A stretch of DNA of 64,000 nt from Allium sativum. Its lineage: Eukaryota > Streptophyta > Magnoliopsida > Asparagales > Amaryllidaceae. The DNA is taken from positions 302,303,456 through 302,367,455 of the forward strand of contig CM060922.1 in assembly GCA_030737875.1 (NCBI GenBank), read 5' to 3'. Shown here in pieces: positions 48,039 to 59,373 of this stretch. Within the stretch, counting starts at the first letter, position 1, and each line of letters starts with the position of its first letter. The notes beneath the pieces are model-generated. The model worked only from the letters and a program-made list of their open reading frames with translations. It did not search any database and was not told the origin of the DNA. The position numbers and the translations under genes are program-made.

Positions 48039-51000
48039 ATGAGCCGATATGTTAGAGGTACCGGTAGGGGAGCCAATAATGGGAATGTTGCTGACATGAG
48101 GACGATGTTTACTGACCTCATGAGAGAGATGCTTAGAGATGTACAGAGGGCAGCTCCCAATGGTGGAAATGGTGGTGGTCCAATGGTGCAGGCGCCAAGA
48201 GTCGACTTCGCCAAGCTGAATAAGGATTATACTAGCCTTGGTGGGAAGCCGTTCCACGGAATGGAGTCGGCTACGGATGTTCAGGATTGGGTAGATAGTT
48301 GCGAACGTATCTTCGAGGATTTGGGTATCGAGGATGCGATGAAGAGAAAGCTAGCGTCCCGTCAGCTACAAGGGCGGGCAATGAATTGGTGGAATGCTAT
48401 AAAGGCAGCTACTCCCGAAGATCAGATTACTTGGGAGCAGTTTAAAGCTCGCTTTAGCGAGAAGTTCATTCCAGCTGCTCAGAAGTCAATGCTGTTTAAG
48501 AAATTCTTGGAGCTCAAGCAGAATGGCAGAGCTGTCTCGGAGTACATTGCTGAATTCGACACTTTGTCAAAGTATGGGTTATCTCTTATAGATACTGCCG
48601 AGAAGAAGAATGAGAAATTCATAACTGGGTTAGATCAGTACTTAGGGGAAAGGCTTATTAACCACATCGATGAGACGTTTGAGTCGATTGTGGGAAAAGC
48701 ATTAAGATCAGAGAGTCTCTACCCTAAGCCGAAGACGGAGGTTGCATCTGCAGATGAGCCAAAGCCACAAGTAAGTGGTGGAGGCAAGGGTGGTTCCCAG
48801 AATAAAAGAAAGCAGAGTCAGACTAAGGATGGCCAGAAGAAAAAGAATAAACAAGATGTTGAGTGCTTCAGCTGTGGTAAGAAGGGCCATTATGCTAGTA
48901 ATTGTCGGGCCAAGCCAGCGGATAGGAAGTGCTTCAACTGTGGCCAAATGGGACATCACAAGGACAAGTGTCCACAGCCCCCTAAGGAGAAGCAAATGGT
49001 GAAAGCCTACGCTCTTAATGCTATTCCTTCTTCATCGAATGCTCCAACAGCGGCGGAGAAGGGAAAGAATGTCGTCATTCAAGGTATGCTTTCTGTTTAT
49101 GATGTTCCTGTTAGAGTTTTGTTTGATACCGGAGCTTCCAGTTCTTTCATATCTAGTGACCTGGTAGATAGGTTGGGATTGGAGCCCGAGATTGTCGATA
49201 GACCTTTGGTAGTGACGAACCCGATTGGTGGTTCGACTAGCCTTAGCATGATTTGTCGTAATGTGGTCTTATCGAGTCATGGATGCATGTTTATTTGCGA
49301 TTGCTTTGTTTTGGGCTTTACTGGGTTTGGCATTATTTTGGGAGTAGATTGGCTCCAAAGATACGGGGTGGTGGTAGACTGTGAGGGCTTGTTGGTGACA
49401 GCTAGAGCGGATGATGGGCGGAGGATAGTGTTTGGTGGTCTACCCAGTAAGGGGGTATTGGCTAGTTTTCTGAACTCCCTCGACATTCCGCATAGTGAGT
49501 TGTCAGGTTTGCCCGTGGTTGGCCAGTATCCGGATGTTTTCGAAGAAGTGACCGGACTTCCACCACACCGAGAGATTGAGTTCCGTATTGATTTGGTAAA
49601 AGATGTCAGGCCTATAGTGATGCCACTTCGTCGTATGGCACCAAGAGAGCAGCGAGAGCTCGAGGTGCAAGTCAGCGATCTTTTGAAGAAGGGATTTATC
49701 AGAAGGAGTGTTTCTGAATGGGGAGCACCAGTTGTGTTTGCTACCAAGGCGGATGGTTCCCTTCGTTTGTGTGTAGACTACCGCGAGTTGAATAAAGTGA
49801 CGAGGAAGAACAAGTATCCTCTACCGCGGATAGATGATTTGTTTGATCAGTTGAGTGGCGCGAGAGTATTTTCTCAGTTGGATCTCGCGACAGGTTTTCA
49901 TCAGCTTAGAGTGGAAGCTGAGAGTATAGCTAAAACGGCATTTCGGACGCCGTCTGGGTTTTATGAGTGGTTGGTCATGCCATTCGGGCTGACCAATGCC
50001 CCAGCATATTTTGTGGATCTTATGAATAGGGTATTCAGAGATCAGTTGAATAAGTTTGTCCTTGTGTTCGTTGATGATATTTTGGTCTACTCAAGGACGG
50101 AGGAAGAACACAAGGGACATTTAAGAATAGTGATGGAGGTGTTGAGGAAACACCAATTGAAAGCAAAGTTTTCTAAGTGTCACTTCTGGAAGAGGGAAGT
50201 GAGGTTCTTGGGTCATGTTGTATCAGAGAATGGTATTGCCGTGGACCCGGCAAAGGTGGCTACGGTACAGGATTGGCCTACGCCCAAGAATGCAACAGAT
50301 GTAAGAAGTTTCTTGGGGTTAGCGGGATATTATCGTAAGTTTATCCAAGGTTTCTCCAAGATAGCAGCACCATTGACCCAGTTGACCAAGAAGAATCAAG
50401 CTTTTGTCTGGGATGAAAGGTGCGAGAATGCATTCAAAAGTCTAAAGGACAAGTTGACAAGCGCACCAGTGTTAGTCATTCCTAAGGGGGATGAAGAGAT
50501 GACGGTATACACGGATGCCTGTGGTACCGGACTGGGTGCTGTATTGATGCAAGGCGGTAGGGTTGTAGCTTACGCAAGTCGGCAGTTGAAACCGCACGAG
50601 AGAAGATACCCTACCCATGATTTAGAATTGGCAGCGATCGTGTTCGCGCTAAAGATGTGGAGACACTATCTCTTTGGAGGAAGATTTGAGTTGTTTACAG
50701 ATCATAAGTCGTTAAAGTATCTCTTCTCTCAGAAAGATCTGAATCTCCGTCAGCAGAGATGGTTAGAGTTCTTAGCCTCCTATGATTTTGACATCGCATA
50801 CACACCGGGAAAGGGCAATGCGGTGGCTGATGCATTGAGTAGAAGACATGCCAGCTTAGGGGCTATGTTCCTTGAATGGAAGCAACTGGAGTTTATCGCG
50901 GGGTTTGATTTCAGGCCAAAGTGCGAATTGAATCCAGAAATATTAGCAAGTTTGACGATCAGACCCACTTTGATTGAGCGGATCGGCTCTAGTCAGAGGG

Positions 51001-51842
51001 ACGATCCTAACCTATTGGAAATCATCTCCAAGTTAGAGATGGGTACCGATGAGGAGATGAACAAGTATGGGCTTGATCGAGATAGATGGCTTAGAAAGAA
51101 TGGAAAGCTTGTTGTACCCAATGTCAATAGATTGAGGGATGAAGTGCTTAGAGAATGTCATCACTCAAAGCTGACTATACACCCCGGTGGTAACAAGATG
51201 TATCGAGATATGAAGCAGACTTACTACTGGGAAGGAATGAAAAGAGACGTTGGGAAGTTTATATCCAAGTGCATGAATTGCCAGCTAGTTAAAGCAGAGC
51301 AAAAGAAGCCTAGTGGGTTGTCACAGCCCTTAGAAATTCCCGAATGGAAATGGGAGCAAGTCTCGATGGATTTCATCGATGGTTTACCAAGGACTAGATC
51401 GGGACATGATAGCATTTGGGTGATTGTGGATCGATTGACTAAAAGTGCAAGGTTTATACCAGTCAAATCGACCAGAACGGCAGCTAAGTTAGCAGAATTA
51501 TATATGAAGTGGGTAGTGAGATTTCATGGAGTACCTAAAAGCATTGTGAGCGACCGAGACCCGTTGTTCACTAGTGGGTTTTGGAAGAGCTTACAAGAGG
51601 CTCTAGGGTCAGAGTTACATCTCAGTACCGCATACCATCCTCAGACCGACGGTCAGACGGAGAGGGTGAACCGTATTTTGGAAGATCTCTTGAGTGCATG
51701 TATATTGGATTTTGGTGGATCATGGGATGACCATTTGCATCTAGTAGAGTTTGCATATAATAATAGCTACCATTCCAGTATCGGTATGGCTCCGTTTGAA
51801 GCTTTGTACGGAAGACCATGCACTCACCATCGTGTTGGATAG
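48039..51842 (+). CDS. gag-pol: Gag-Pol polyprotein of element C, frame up to the integrase core
   Basis: The start is the first Met after the leader ([11 protein letters not shown]). The same frame is open back to 47610, but that part crosses the LTR end and primer site and is not coding. Residues below count from 48039. Two CCHC knuckles start near 276 and 298 ([28 protein letters not shown]). The protease motif FDTGASSSF is at 362. Reverse transcriptase has [25 protein letters not shown] and catalytic FVDD with Asp 679-680. RNase H has Asp 826 in [12 protein letters not shown]. Integrase has a zinc region from His 1041 and a D-D-35-E core at Asp 1111, Asp 1172 and Glu 1208. Gag and Pol are one frame, as usual in plant chromoviruses. 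The frame fails about 55 residues after the catalytic Glu. Confidence 0.96.
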   Translation: MSRYVRGTGRGANNGNVADMRTMFTDLMREMLRDVQRAAPNGGNGGGPMVQAPRVDFAKLNKDYTSLGGKPFHGMESATDVQDWVDSCERIFEDLGIEDAMKRKLASRQLQGRAMNWWNAIKAATPEDQITWEQFKARFSEKFIPAAQKSMLFKKFLELKQNGRAVSEYIAEFDTLSKYGLSLIDTAEKKNEKFITGLDQYLGERLINHIDETFESIVGKALRSESLYPKPKTEVASADEPKPQVSGGGKGGSQNKRKQSQTKDGQKKKNKQDVECFSCGKKGHYASNCRAKPADRKCFNCGQMGHHKDKCPQPPKEKQMVKAYALNAIPSSSNAPTAAEKGKNVVIQGMLSVYDVPVRVLFDTGASSSFISSDLVDRLGLEPEIVDRPLVVTNPIGGSTSLSMICRNVVLSSHGCMFICDCFVLGFTGFGIILGVDWLQRYGVVVDCEGLLVTARADDGRRIVFGGLPSKGVLASFLNSLDIPHSELSGLPVVGQYPDVFEEVTGLPPHREIEFRIDLVKDVRPIVMPLRRMAPREQRELEVQVSDLLKKGFIRRSVSEWGAPVVFATKADGSLRLCVDYRELNKVTRKNKYPLPRIDDLFDQLSGARVFSQLDLATGFHQLRVEAESIAKTAFRTPSGFYEWLVMPFGLTNAPAYFVDLMNRVFRDQLNKFVLVFVDDILVYSRTEEEHKGHLRIVMEVLRKHQLKAKFSKCHFWKREVRFLGHVVSENGIAVDPAKVATVQDWPTPKNATDVRSFLGLAGYYRKFIQGFSKIAAPLTQLTKKNQAFVWDERCENAFKSLKDKLTSAPVLVIPKGDEEMTVYTDACGTGLGAVLMQGGRVVAYASRQLKPHERRYPTHDLELAAIVFALKMWRHYLFGGRFELFTDHKSLKYLFSQKDLNLRQQRWLEFLASYDFDIAYTPGKGNAVADALSRRHASLGAMFLEWKQLEFIAGFDFRPKCELNPEILASLTIRPTLIERIGSSQRDDPNLLEIISKLEMGTDEEMNKYGLDRDRWLRKNGKLVVPNVNRLRDEVLRECHHSKLTIHPGGNKMYRDMKQTYYWEGMKRDVGKFISKCMNCQLVKAEQKKPSGLSQPLEIPEWKWEQVSMDFIDGLPRTRSGHDSIWVIVDRLTKSARFIPVKSTRTAAKLAELYMKWVVRFHGVPKSIVSDRDPLFTSGFWKSLQEALGSELHLSTAYHPQTDGQTERVNRILEDLLSACILDFGGSWDDHLHLVEFAYNNSYHSSIGMAPFEALYGRPCTHHRVG

Positions 51843-52414
51843 AGACTGGCGAGAAGTTTATGCTTGGACCAGATGTGGTGAGGGAAACTTCAGATAAAAT
51901 CAAGACCATTCAACGACGAATGAAGGCTGCCCAAGATAGGCAGAAGAGTTATGCTGATAAGAGGAGAAGAGACTTAAAATTCTCCGTTGGCGACTTGGTG
52001 TTTGTCAAGATTTCTCCGTTGAAGAGCGTAATACGATTTGGCAGGAGAGGCAAGTTGGCACCAAGATTTGTTGGCCCATTCCCTGTTCTTGAGCTAGTCG
52101 GGAATTTGGCATATAGAATTGACTTACCGGAGAAGATGGCGGGAGTGCATAACGTATTTCATGTTTCCCAACTAAGGAAGTTCGTTCACGACTCAGATAT
52201 GACTATTTCACCTGATCAGTTAGAGGACTTCGAAGCAGAACCCGAGGCGGTTGGGAACCGCAAGCCGGTCCGTATTGTCGAGCACGACACGAAGCAACTT
52301 CGAAGGAAGGCGGTGAAGTTAGTCAAGGTTCAGTGGGGCGAGGACGAGAATGATTGTACTTGGGAGACAGAGGAGGACATTAGGAAGTCACACCCAGAAC
52401 TCTTTGCCTGGTAA
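51818..52414 (+). pseudogene. pol: Integrase C-terminus and chromodomain of C, out of frame
   Basis: A 198-codon frame resumes the integrase one base off from the main frame. It carries the C-terminal domain ([26 protein letters not shown]) and a chromodomain-like end at about 52261-52411 (RIVEHDTKQLRRKAVKLVKV, CTWETEEDIRKSHPELF) followed by a stop. Compared with B and E, one base is missing at the junction near 51820; there is no homopolymer or slippery heptamer there. A real deletion or an assembly error is likelier than programmed frameshifting. The chromodomain would steer integration to marked chromatin. Confidence 0.9.
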
Positions 52415-52534
52415 GATTTTGACTTCGATTTAGTTTTCCGCATGCTAGGATAGGCTTGTTTGCTTGTTTTGCATGTTTGATTGTTGTACGTGGCTGTTAG
52501 GCATGCGGGATCCTTTGTATGTTTTGGGTTAAGG
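52415..52534 (+). other. 3' non-coding region of element C
   Basis: About 120 bases between the pol stop and the pre-PPT hairpin; nothing recognised. Confidence 0.7.
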
Positions 52535-52569
52535 AATTTCGGGGACGAAATTTCTTAAGGGGGGGAGAG
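52535..52569 (+). other. Pre-PPT hairpin and polypurine tract of C
   Basis: AATTTCGGGGACGAAATT (52535-52552), then TTCTTAAGGGGGGGAGAG at the LTR edge. Confidence 0.9.
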
Positions 52570-55146
52570 TGTAACGACCCGCATTTTACGCATCATAGAA
52601 TCGTAGAATATTTATTTCTGTCACATACGAAGTCGTATGGTCATGTAACTTTTGGGGACGACTATTGGGGTCATTTCCCATGTTCATGATTTTTCCCGAT
52701 TTTTAAATGACCATTTTACCCCTAGTTATCACTGTTTTGGCCATAACTTTTGACCGGAAAGGAATTTTGACCTGAAACCACTTCCATTGGCTTCGGATGA
52801 TGGTTTCTCTTTCCGTAGAGTGGTCACATTAGCCAAACGGACTTACCGTTTGGGAGATATGGCTGAAACAAATTTCAGACGGTGAAAAACAGCTTAATTG
52901 GGCTTAACCGGGTGATTAGCAGCTAGGCCCAAGGGGAATTTCGGGTTTAGGGGTATATAGGTGCTGATTAGGGTTAGAAAACATTTCTTTAGACATTTTC
53001 CAGCCGCCACTTTCATTCCTCTTAACCTAGTAATGGCCTCCACTCTTTAAATCTCTCTAAAAACACCCAAAATCACTCCCTAATCAAGGATTAAGGCTTA
53101 GAGGCATCAAATCAAGGAGGATTAGCACAAGGACCAAGGTAGAGCTGCTGTTATATATTGGAATTCTTGCAAATCAGAGGTTCACTTCAGGTCTGAAAGT
53201 TTTATTGTGGCAAAGGTGAGTGATTTGCATAGTTTTTGCACTAATTACGGTAATTAAGGGTAATTAGTGAAGATTAGCGAATTTATACACTAATACATTC
53301 TGGAAAACTGTTTAGAAATTCGAAAATAATATTTTATGCCTTTGTTAGAAATTTGGTGCGATTTGATTAAGTTTTGTTAACCCTATGATCGGTTTTATTT
53401 AAACATGCTTAAGGGAAAATAAGGAGCTTTGGCCACTCTTGATCCATTTTTATTCATTTGAGTGATTGTTTGCTGTTGTGGTTGCTATTACATGTTGCTA
53501 TGACTCTATGGTGTGTTTTGTGATTGCTTAGAAGTGTTAGTTTGGTCGAAAACGCCGTCGAGTGGCGAGAAACTGTCGCTGGAACGAAGTGCAGGAATTT
53601 ACCCGGATCGGATCGCCCCATGCCCACGAACCGACCCGCCTTCTCGAACTGCGCCACATGCCAGAGCTCGGAGCCACGAAGGGAAGACCACGACCCGATC
53701 CGATGGCGCGACCCGATCCGCCGATGGCTAAAGATCCCGATCCGATGATCCGATCCGATCCGTCTCTCGTGAGAATGAGCTACTCCGACCCGAACCGATC
53801 CACTTAAGAAGCTGACGATCCGAACTGATGTTCCTCCACGACTGAAGGGAAGCGCCACGATCCATAAGGGTAGCTCGACCCGAACCAGTGGGTTGCCACG
53901 AACTGATAAGCCCGAACCGACCCGACAAGGCGCCACGAGCTGACGAGGTGCGATCCATATGGTGCGACACGACCCGACCCGAGCGTGAAGGATGATCCGA
54001 ACCGATCCGAGGTTGATGGTTAAGAGCGGGTGACTGCGAACCGAACCAGGAAGTTACGAACAGAATGAAGACCGATCCGGATAAAGACGATGATCAAAAC
54101 CCGAGATGCAAAGGAAGTCCAAATGAGAAGTTAGAGCTCAAGATTCGGATGGGAATCAACGAGTTCGCTTTATGATTGGGCTTTGCTGCGGGACGTGTGC
54201 CAAGGAGTTATCGACGTCTATAGCTTTGAACCACTATGGTAGTAGGTACGAAGGCGGATTCAGGGCCATTATGGCATCGGTAGAACCAAGGGCTATGACC
54301 AATGAAGTGAGTCATTGAAATGTTTGGTCATGACTCCAAGTGTTTGGCTTGGTCACAGCGGGGTTTCTACAAGTCGGGATTCGTCGTTACCTCATTTTGT
54401 CTAGTGTTCCAAAGTGGTAGATATCGTATACTTTACGCACTGAGTGAGAGATGTGAGGATGGTTGCTATGGATGATTTGTTTGCTATCATTGTGACACGC
54501 ACACCCCACCCCCGTATTCTTACACTATTTATTATGGCACCTTGGAGTATTGTACGGTATGTGGTACTAACTCTTTGGTTGCAGGTCCAGGTTCAGGTAT
54601 GGTTTAGTATACCTGTTATTATTCTGTTTAGATGCTTATCGCTCATACCAGGCTTTATGTCTGACCCAGAGTTTTATGTCTCTTCTTATTACTCTGGGTG
54701 CTCACACGAGCAGACTAGAGACAGGTTAGCTGGTGATGCACGGGTAGCTGATCCGGAGACGAGCAGGAGGCTTCCACGTAATATATATAGTATTTCTCCC
54801 TGTGTTGTTGAAGATCACTGCTTGGGCATTGGTGGTGTATCTTCTATTTTGGCTTTCTTTTGTTTAGAGACAGTAAATTTGGAAAATTGTAATAAGCTGT
54901 ATTTGAATTGCCGCTACTCTGATGATGGATGTTGATTTTAGTTATCAGCTTATGCACTGTCTCACATGTTTTATGTCAAGTATGTTATTATTATATTTTA
55001 TTCCATGCGCTGTGAGACAATCTACAGGTCCCTTGATTAGTTCATTCTCTTCTTTCTTTTCTTCTGACGACCGTTCTGTGCTAGCTGGGCATGTGTACAG
55101 CGCACTCTCGGAGGAAATGCAGGTTGGTGCGGGGCGGGCCGTCACA
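52570..55146 (+). repeat. 3' LTR of element C
   Basis: One base longer than the 5' LTR. Splice-like and promoter motifs are all conserved. Confidence 0.96.
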
Positions 55147-55958
55147 TTCTTGTTTAACCCAGTGTATTTCCCTCTAGAGATACCCTATCGGAAGGTGGTT
55201 CCATACCTTGTCATAGTTGGAATCAAATCTCCAATAAGCGCCCGCGGTTTTGTGTGTATACTATATATGTGGAGCGTGAGATGTAAGCGTTCTGCTAGAT
55301 TCTATATATTTGTATTTAGACACTATTATAATAACAGACAAGATATGATTCCAAAACTAGTTTGGGTTATAGTATGGTAAAAACCATCCGTGTTTATGTC
55401 TGGGCTGGTCTTACTATTATCCTTTTCTTTCAAAAGGATTTTTGACTTTAAAATCAATATGGATGTTATTTAAACTTAGCGAGTTTTTCTCACTCTGGTT
55501 CACCAGACTGACCCGGTATTTGTAATGCTCAGTTTAGACCGGGTTGTACAGGTTCAGGTTATTGGATATTACGAAGTTCAGAAGACGTGCTGGAGGAGTT
55601 CAGACGACGTTCTGGAGGAGTTCAGACGTATGGTTTTATCTACGATATTCCACTGTGTGCTGTATTTGAGGACAGGTTGTCATAACTGTCCAGATTTGTT
55701 ATGGTACTCTGATGAATGTAAATATATTACTTCAAGCTTTCAATAAAGTTATTTATGTAGTATATTTTGTTCCGCTGCGATGCGAGATCTGTGTTGTGTT
55801 GGTTCTTCTTCTTCTTCTGTTCTAAATTTCTTTCTTATCTCGCCCTCTAAATTCTTTCTAATAACGTTCTGTTGTTTTCGGTGTTTGGAAGGTCGACATA
55901 AGATACGGTAAATGTATTTATGTTGATTTTGGAGACCGAAAATCACTGGGTCGTTACA
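55147..55958 (+). repeat. F 5' LTR, piece 4 (end)
   Basis: Begins with the TTCTT duplication and matches the F 3' LTR from 62597 to 63404, ending CTGGGTCGTTACA. It contains a (TTC)n tract near 55804 that is longer in the 3' LTR, and a CAG|GTTCAGG acceptor-like motif near 55551. Confidence 0.92.
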
Positions 55959-55959
55959 G

Positions 55960-56080
55960 TGGTATCAGAGCTATTGGTTGAGTAGTAACCTTGGCTCTAT
56001 GGCGTAACTCAATAAAGATGGGATTTGGAATACCCTAGACTGAGTTTGATTGTATACATGAGAGAGCGTATTTGTAAATT
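55960..56080 (+). other. Primer-binding site and shared leader motif of F
   Basis: TGGTATCAGAGC at 55960-55971; ATGAGAGAGCGTATTTGTAA at 56058-56077. Confidence 0.85.
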
Positions 56081-57014
56081 TTATATGAAAATGTTTTGTA
56101 TTGTGATCGGTTCGACCTTTAACTGACAATTGATACAATATTGTTTTCTAAAGAGGGTAAATGAAATAATTTTGCCCAAATTGTATTTTTATAGAAAAAG
56201 AAAATAATTTTCTATAGTATAGTAATATGGGTTGTTAGTTGCTTTGTTTGATTGGATTCAAATTGAATTCCGAAATGAAATTGAACTAATTAAGGAGAAA
56301 TAAATTAGTCAAATTGAATTGGATATGGAAAACGAAACTTAACCTGGTTAAGTGGAATTAATTTAATGAATGAAATTGAATAAAATTTGTATTTAAAATT
56401 TAATGGATACTAATGGAAATAAATCAGATGTTAATGTATGTTAAACCAAAGTGAATATAGACCAATGAGTATCAATGTTGAATATATTCAAATGATTTGA
56501 TTGTTTGTTATTTGAATATTGGATTAGTTGAATAAAATCCATCAAACAGGTCAATATAAAACTTGAATAAATTGGAAATAAATTCCAGTATAAAGAATTA
56601 GAAACAAAAGTGATTTGAAATGAATTGAATTATTTAACCTTGGATTGTCATTGGCATTGTGAATAGAGTTTAGCGCATATTTCAAAAGGCTATGGTGATG
56701 ATTTGATCATACAGACTGGAAGTTCAGACAAAGAGCGGTCAGTTGATTCGCTACGGAATTGGAATTGATTTGCCCGACAAATAGGTAAACCTTAATATAC
56801 TAATTGGAGTGACTGATTTTATACCCTGAGCTGGGTTAGCAATTTATCTTTTATTTGGAGAAGTTGAGGCCCATAGTAGTAGTTGTAGTTGTTCTGATCA
56901 AGCTATGTTGAGGAGGTGCTGGCGAAATTTTTAAAGAGACTGAATTTGTTTTGATAATAGTTCAAAAATAATTATCTGAAAATAATTCAGTTCGGAGTAT
57001 TCTTCTTACCTTGT
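56081..57014 (+). other. Non-coding internal region of element F
   Basis: Less than 1 kb, with no gag or pol motif and no long open frame. A 23-base stretch at 56771-56793 is identical to 9908-9930 in solo LTR A. Confidence 0.8.
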
Positions 57015-57050
57015 AATTTCGGGGACGAAATTCTTTTAAGGGGGAAAGAA
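57015..57050 (+). other. Pre-PPT hairpin and polypurine tract of F
   Basis: AATTTCGGGGACGAAATT (57015-57032), then CTTTTAAGGGGGAAAGAA at the LTR edge. Confidence 0.9.
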
Positions 57051-57988
57051 TGTAACGTCCCAGATTATAGAACATTTATTTGGGATATTTAAATCGGTTT
57101 TAAATATCAATTTGGAAATATAATTGATGTTATATCAAATTTTATTTACTTAAAATAGAGTTCGGAAATATAAATTTATAATATAATTAAAACGAGCTCG
57201 AAATATCGCGGTAGTTCATAAATTTTGATTTGAACTTAAATTGAATATACATGATCCGATATAAGTCGCAATTCTGTGAAACAAGAAACATTTGAACCGA
57301 TTTGATTATATGGAAGAGAAAAATTGGGATTTCAGCTTATAGATTGTCAGTTATGTCCAATTCAAATTTTGAAATAGTCGATATGAAAATCATTAATAGT
57401 TATAACGTTTATTTAAATTATTTAAAGGGGATTTTTATATATAATTGGACATAGTTAAACTCAAATACGTAAATGATGAGTTATAAATTCATCTGAATTG
57501 GATTTGAAGCTATATATTATTTTATTTGGGATATATTCGATAATAATGGCCGTATTAATCAACGTATCAAATGAAAATAAATAAATTAACAAAATACTAT
57601 AAACCATTTTTTTTAAATAAAAAAAATTATGTTAACACCATTAAGCATAAACAAATAAATAGGTAAATAAAATTGGTCGCAGGAGGTCACCTAACGAATT
57701 GAGTCATATACGAACTGAATACCAAATTAAAATGCCAAATAGGATGTTAATAAAATGATATAAAAATAAGTACCACCAAATAACAGAACAAGGACTATAA
57801 CAGATGAAACCTATCCCATATCTAGCCGTGTCATCTTTTCTTACAACATGCCTCCTCTATTTTAAATATGCAGACTATATTTATAAAATAAAATAAATAT
57901 ATCAATGTCTTGCAACTCACACAACCAGTACCTTGCATTCCACGATTCCTTGGGTTCCACGTTCTCTTCGCAGCCACGTATCTTCTTC

Positions 57989-57996
57989 TATTTATA
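57989..57996 (+). promoter_or_regulatory. Possible TATA box of the F LTR
   Basis: TATTTATA about 940 bases into the LTR, followed by a T/C-rich leader with TTCTTTC motifs. Confidence 0.4.
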
Positions 57997-59342
57997 CAGT
58001 TTTCTTTCCAAACTTTTTGTTTCGTGTCCTCCTTCGTTCTTATGAGAATCTGAGAATTAAAAACTATCTTTCTTTCTCCTATCTTTCTACCTGTACCATT
58101 TTCTCTCCTCCACTCAACAAATTTAAAACCAAACCATTACAAAAAAGAAAAGAAAAGAGAAGTGTTCATTATCTAGTGGAGGGAGGGCGGATAATGCATC
58201 TCACATATTGATGCATACTTCAGTGGAGGTGTCGTTCGTTGTACCAAAAACATCACACCTTGACGTTGCATTATACAGTGAAGGGGTAGTGGAAAGAAGG
58301 ATATTAACGTGGGGCCTAGTTTTTGGGTCTGGACAAGGTGCATGAGTGGGAACTACTGTGGTGAAATGGAAAAAGGCGCGAGCTTTATACTACAGAAGGG
58401 AGAAAGAATAGCAAAGGGTAGGATGGCTTCATGTTGGGTTCAAAGAAGCATAAAAGGGGAGATAGATGGAGTAACTGGAAGGTTTAAATGGAGTGGTGAG
58501 TCCATATATTTATAGTAGGAAGCTAAGAATGAAACCGTTAAAAGAAAAGCAAAAAGGAAATGGTGGAACACAGCAGGAATGACGCAGAAGTATTGAGCAT
58601 TGTTGTTGTAGCCGTAGCATCAGCATGGACATTTTTAAAGGGGAGGGTTTGCATGCTGTTGGAAAGGAGCGGGGGAGGCTCGTGCGTACTGAGGAACGGT
58701 ATACATGTGGAGGAGTTGTTCGATTGTTTGTGGAAGTCCTAGGGTATTACTGTTTTGCGGATACAGGAAGTGGGGTTCATGTATGTGGGTAGAAGAAGAT
58801 GAATGGAACTGAAGGCGCAATGTTAGTGTATTACAAAGAAGAAGTTTGGAAGCAAGAGGTTGGGTGTAAGAAGAGCAGAACGCGATAAGAAGAAAGCGTT
58901 GGAGAAACAAATGATGCGGAGAAGATGGTTGAGAAGTGCGGTGGAGCCTGTATGAAGAAGGAGGAGGTTTGGTGGTACATTAACAAGCTGAGACAAATAA
59001 AGGAAATGGAAGTGGATTCTTGGTTCAGGGATGGTTCAAAGAAAATAAATGCAGCAGGTAAATGTTAGTGAAGATGAACAGTAGAGAGGCGCGTGCCTGG
59101 TAAGAATTGTTTTTAAATACGCCAGTTTGACTTACATTGCCTAATCCTCTATGTACAACGTAAATCAGATATTAATGAGCATAATCCTAGGTTTAACATG
59201 ACCTAATCCTTAGTTTAGAGTGTCTAATATTAAATAACGTAAGTTAGATTTAAAGTTAATATATACGTATAACGTGATATGGTTTATTTTTCTAAATGAT
59301 AATCAACGGAGCCCTTAAATTACCTAACCATGATTTTAAGGC

Positions 59343-59345
<3 letters not shown>

Positions 59346-59372
<27 letters not shown>
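59346..59372. repeat. AT microsatellite
   Basis: (AT)n run of about 27 bases in the F LTR. Confidence 0.9.

Positions 59373-59373
<1 letters not shown>

Larger units (their letters stand above)
45259..55146 (+). mobile_element. Element C: nearly intact Ty3/gypsy chromovirus-like element
   Basis: LTRs 45259-47834 (2576 bases) and 52570-55146 (2577 bases) run TGTAACGACCCGC to CGGGCCGTCACA. TTCTT flanks both ends (45254-45258 and 55147-55151), and the empty site is at 62597-62601. Primer site, gag, protease, reverse transcriptase, RNase H, integrase, chromodomain and polypurine tract are all present in order. By eye about 28 differences separate the LTRs (near 1.1 percent), the lowest here, so it is the youngest insertion. 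It is disabled by a single-base shift near 51822. Domain order and chromodomain suggest the Tekay/Del clade. Confidence 0.97.

Noticed and set aside
57933..58742. Short plus-strand frames in the F LTR
   Set aside because: Three unrelated short frames without domains; the region is kept only as a composition anomaly.
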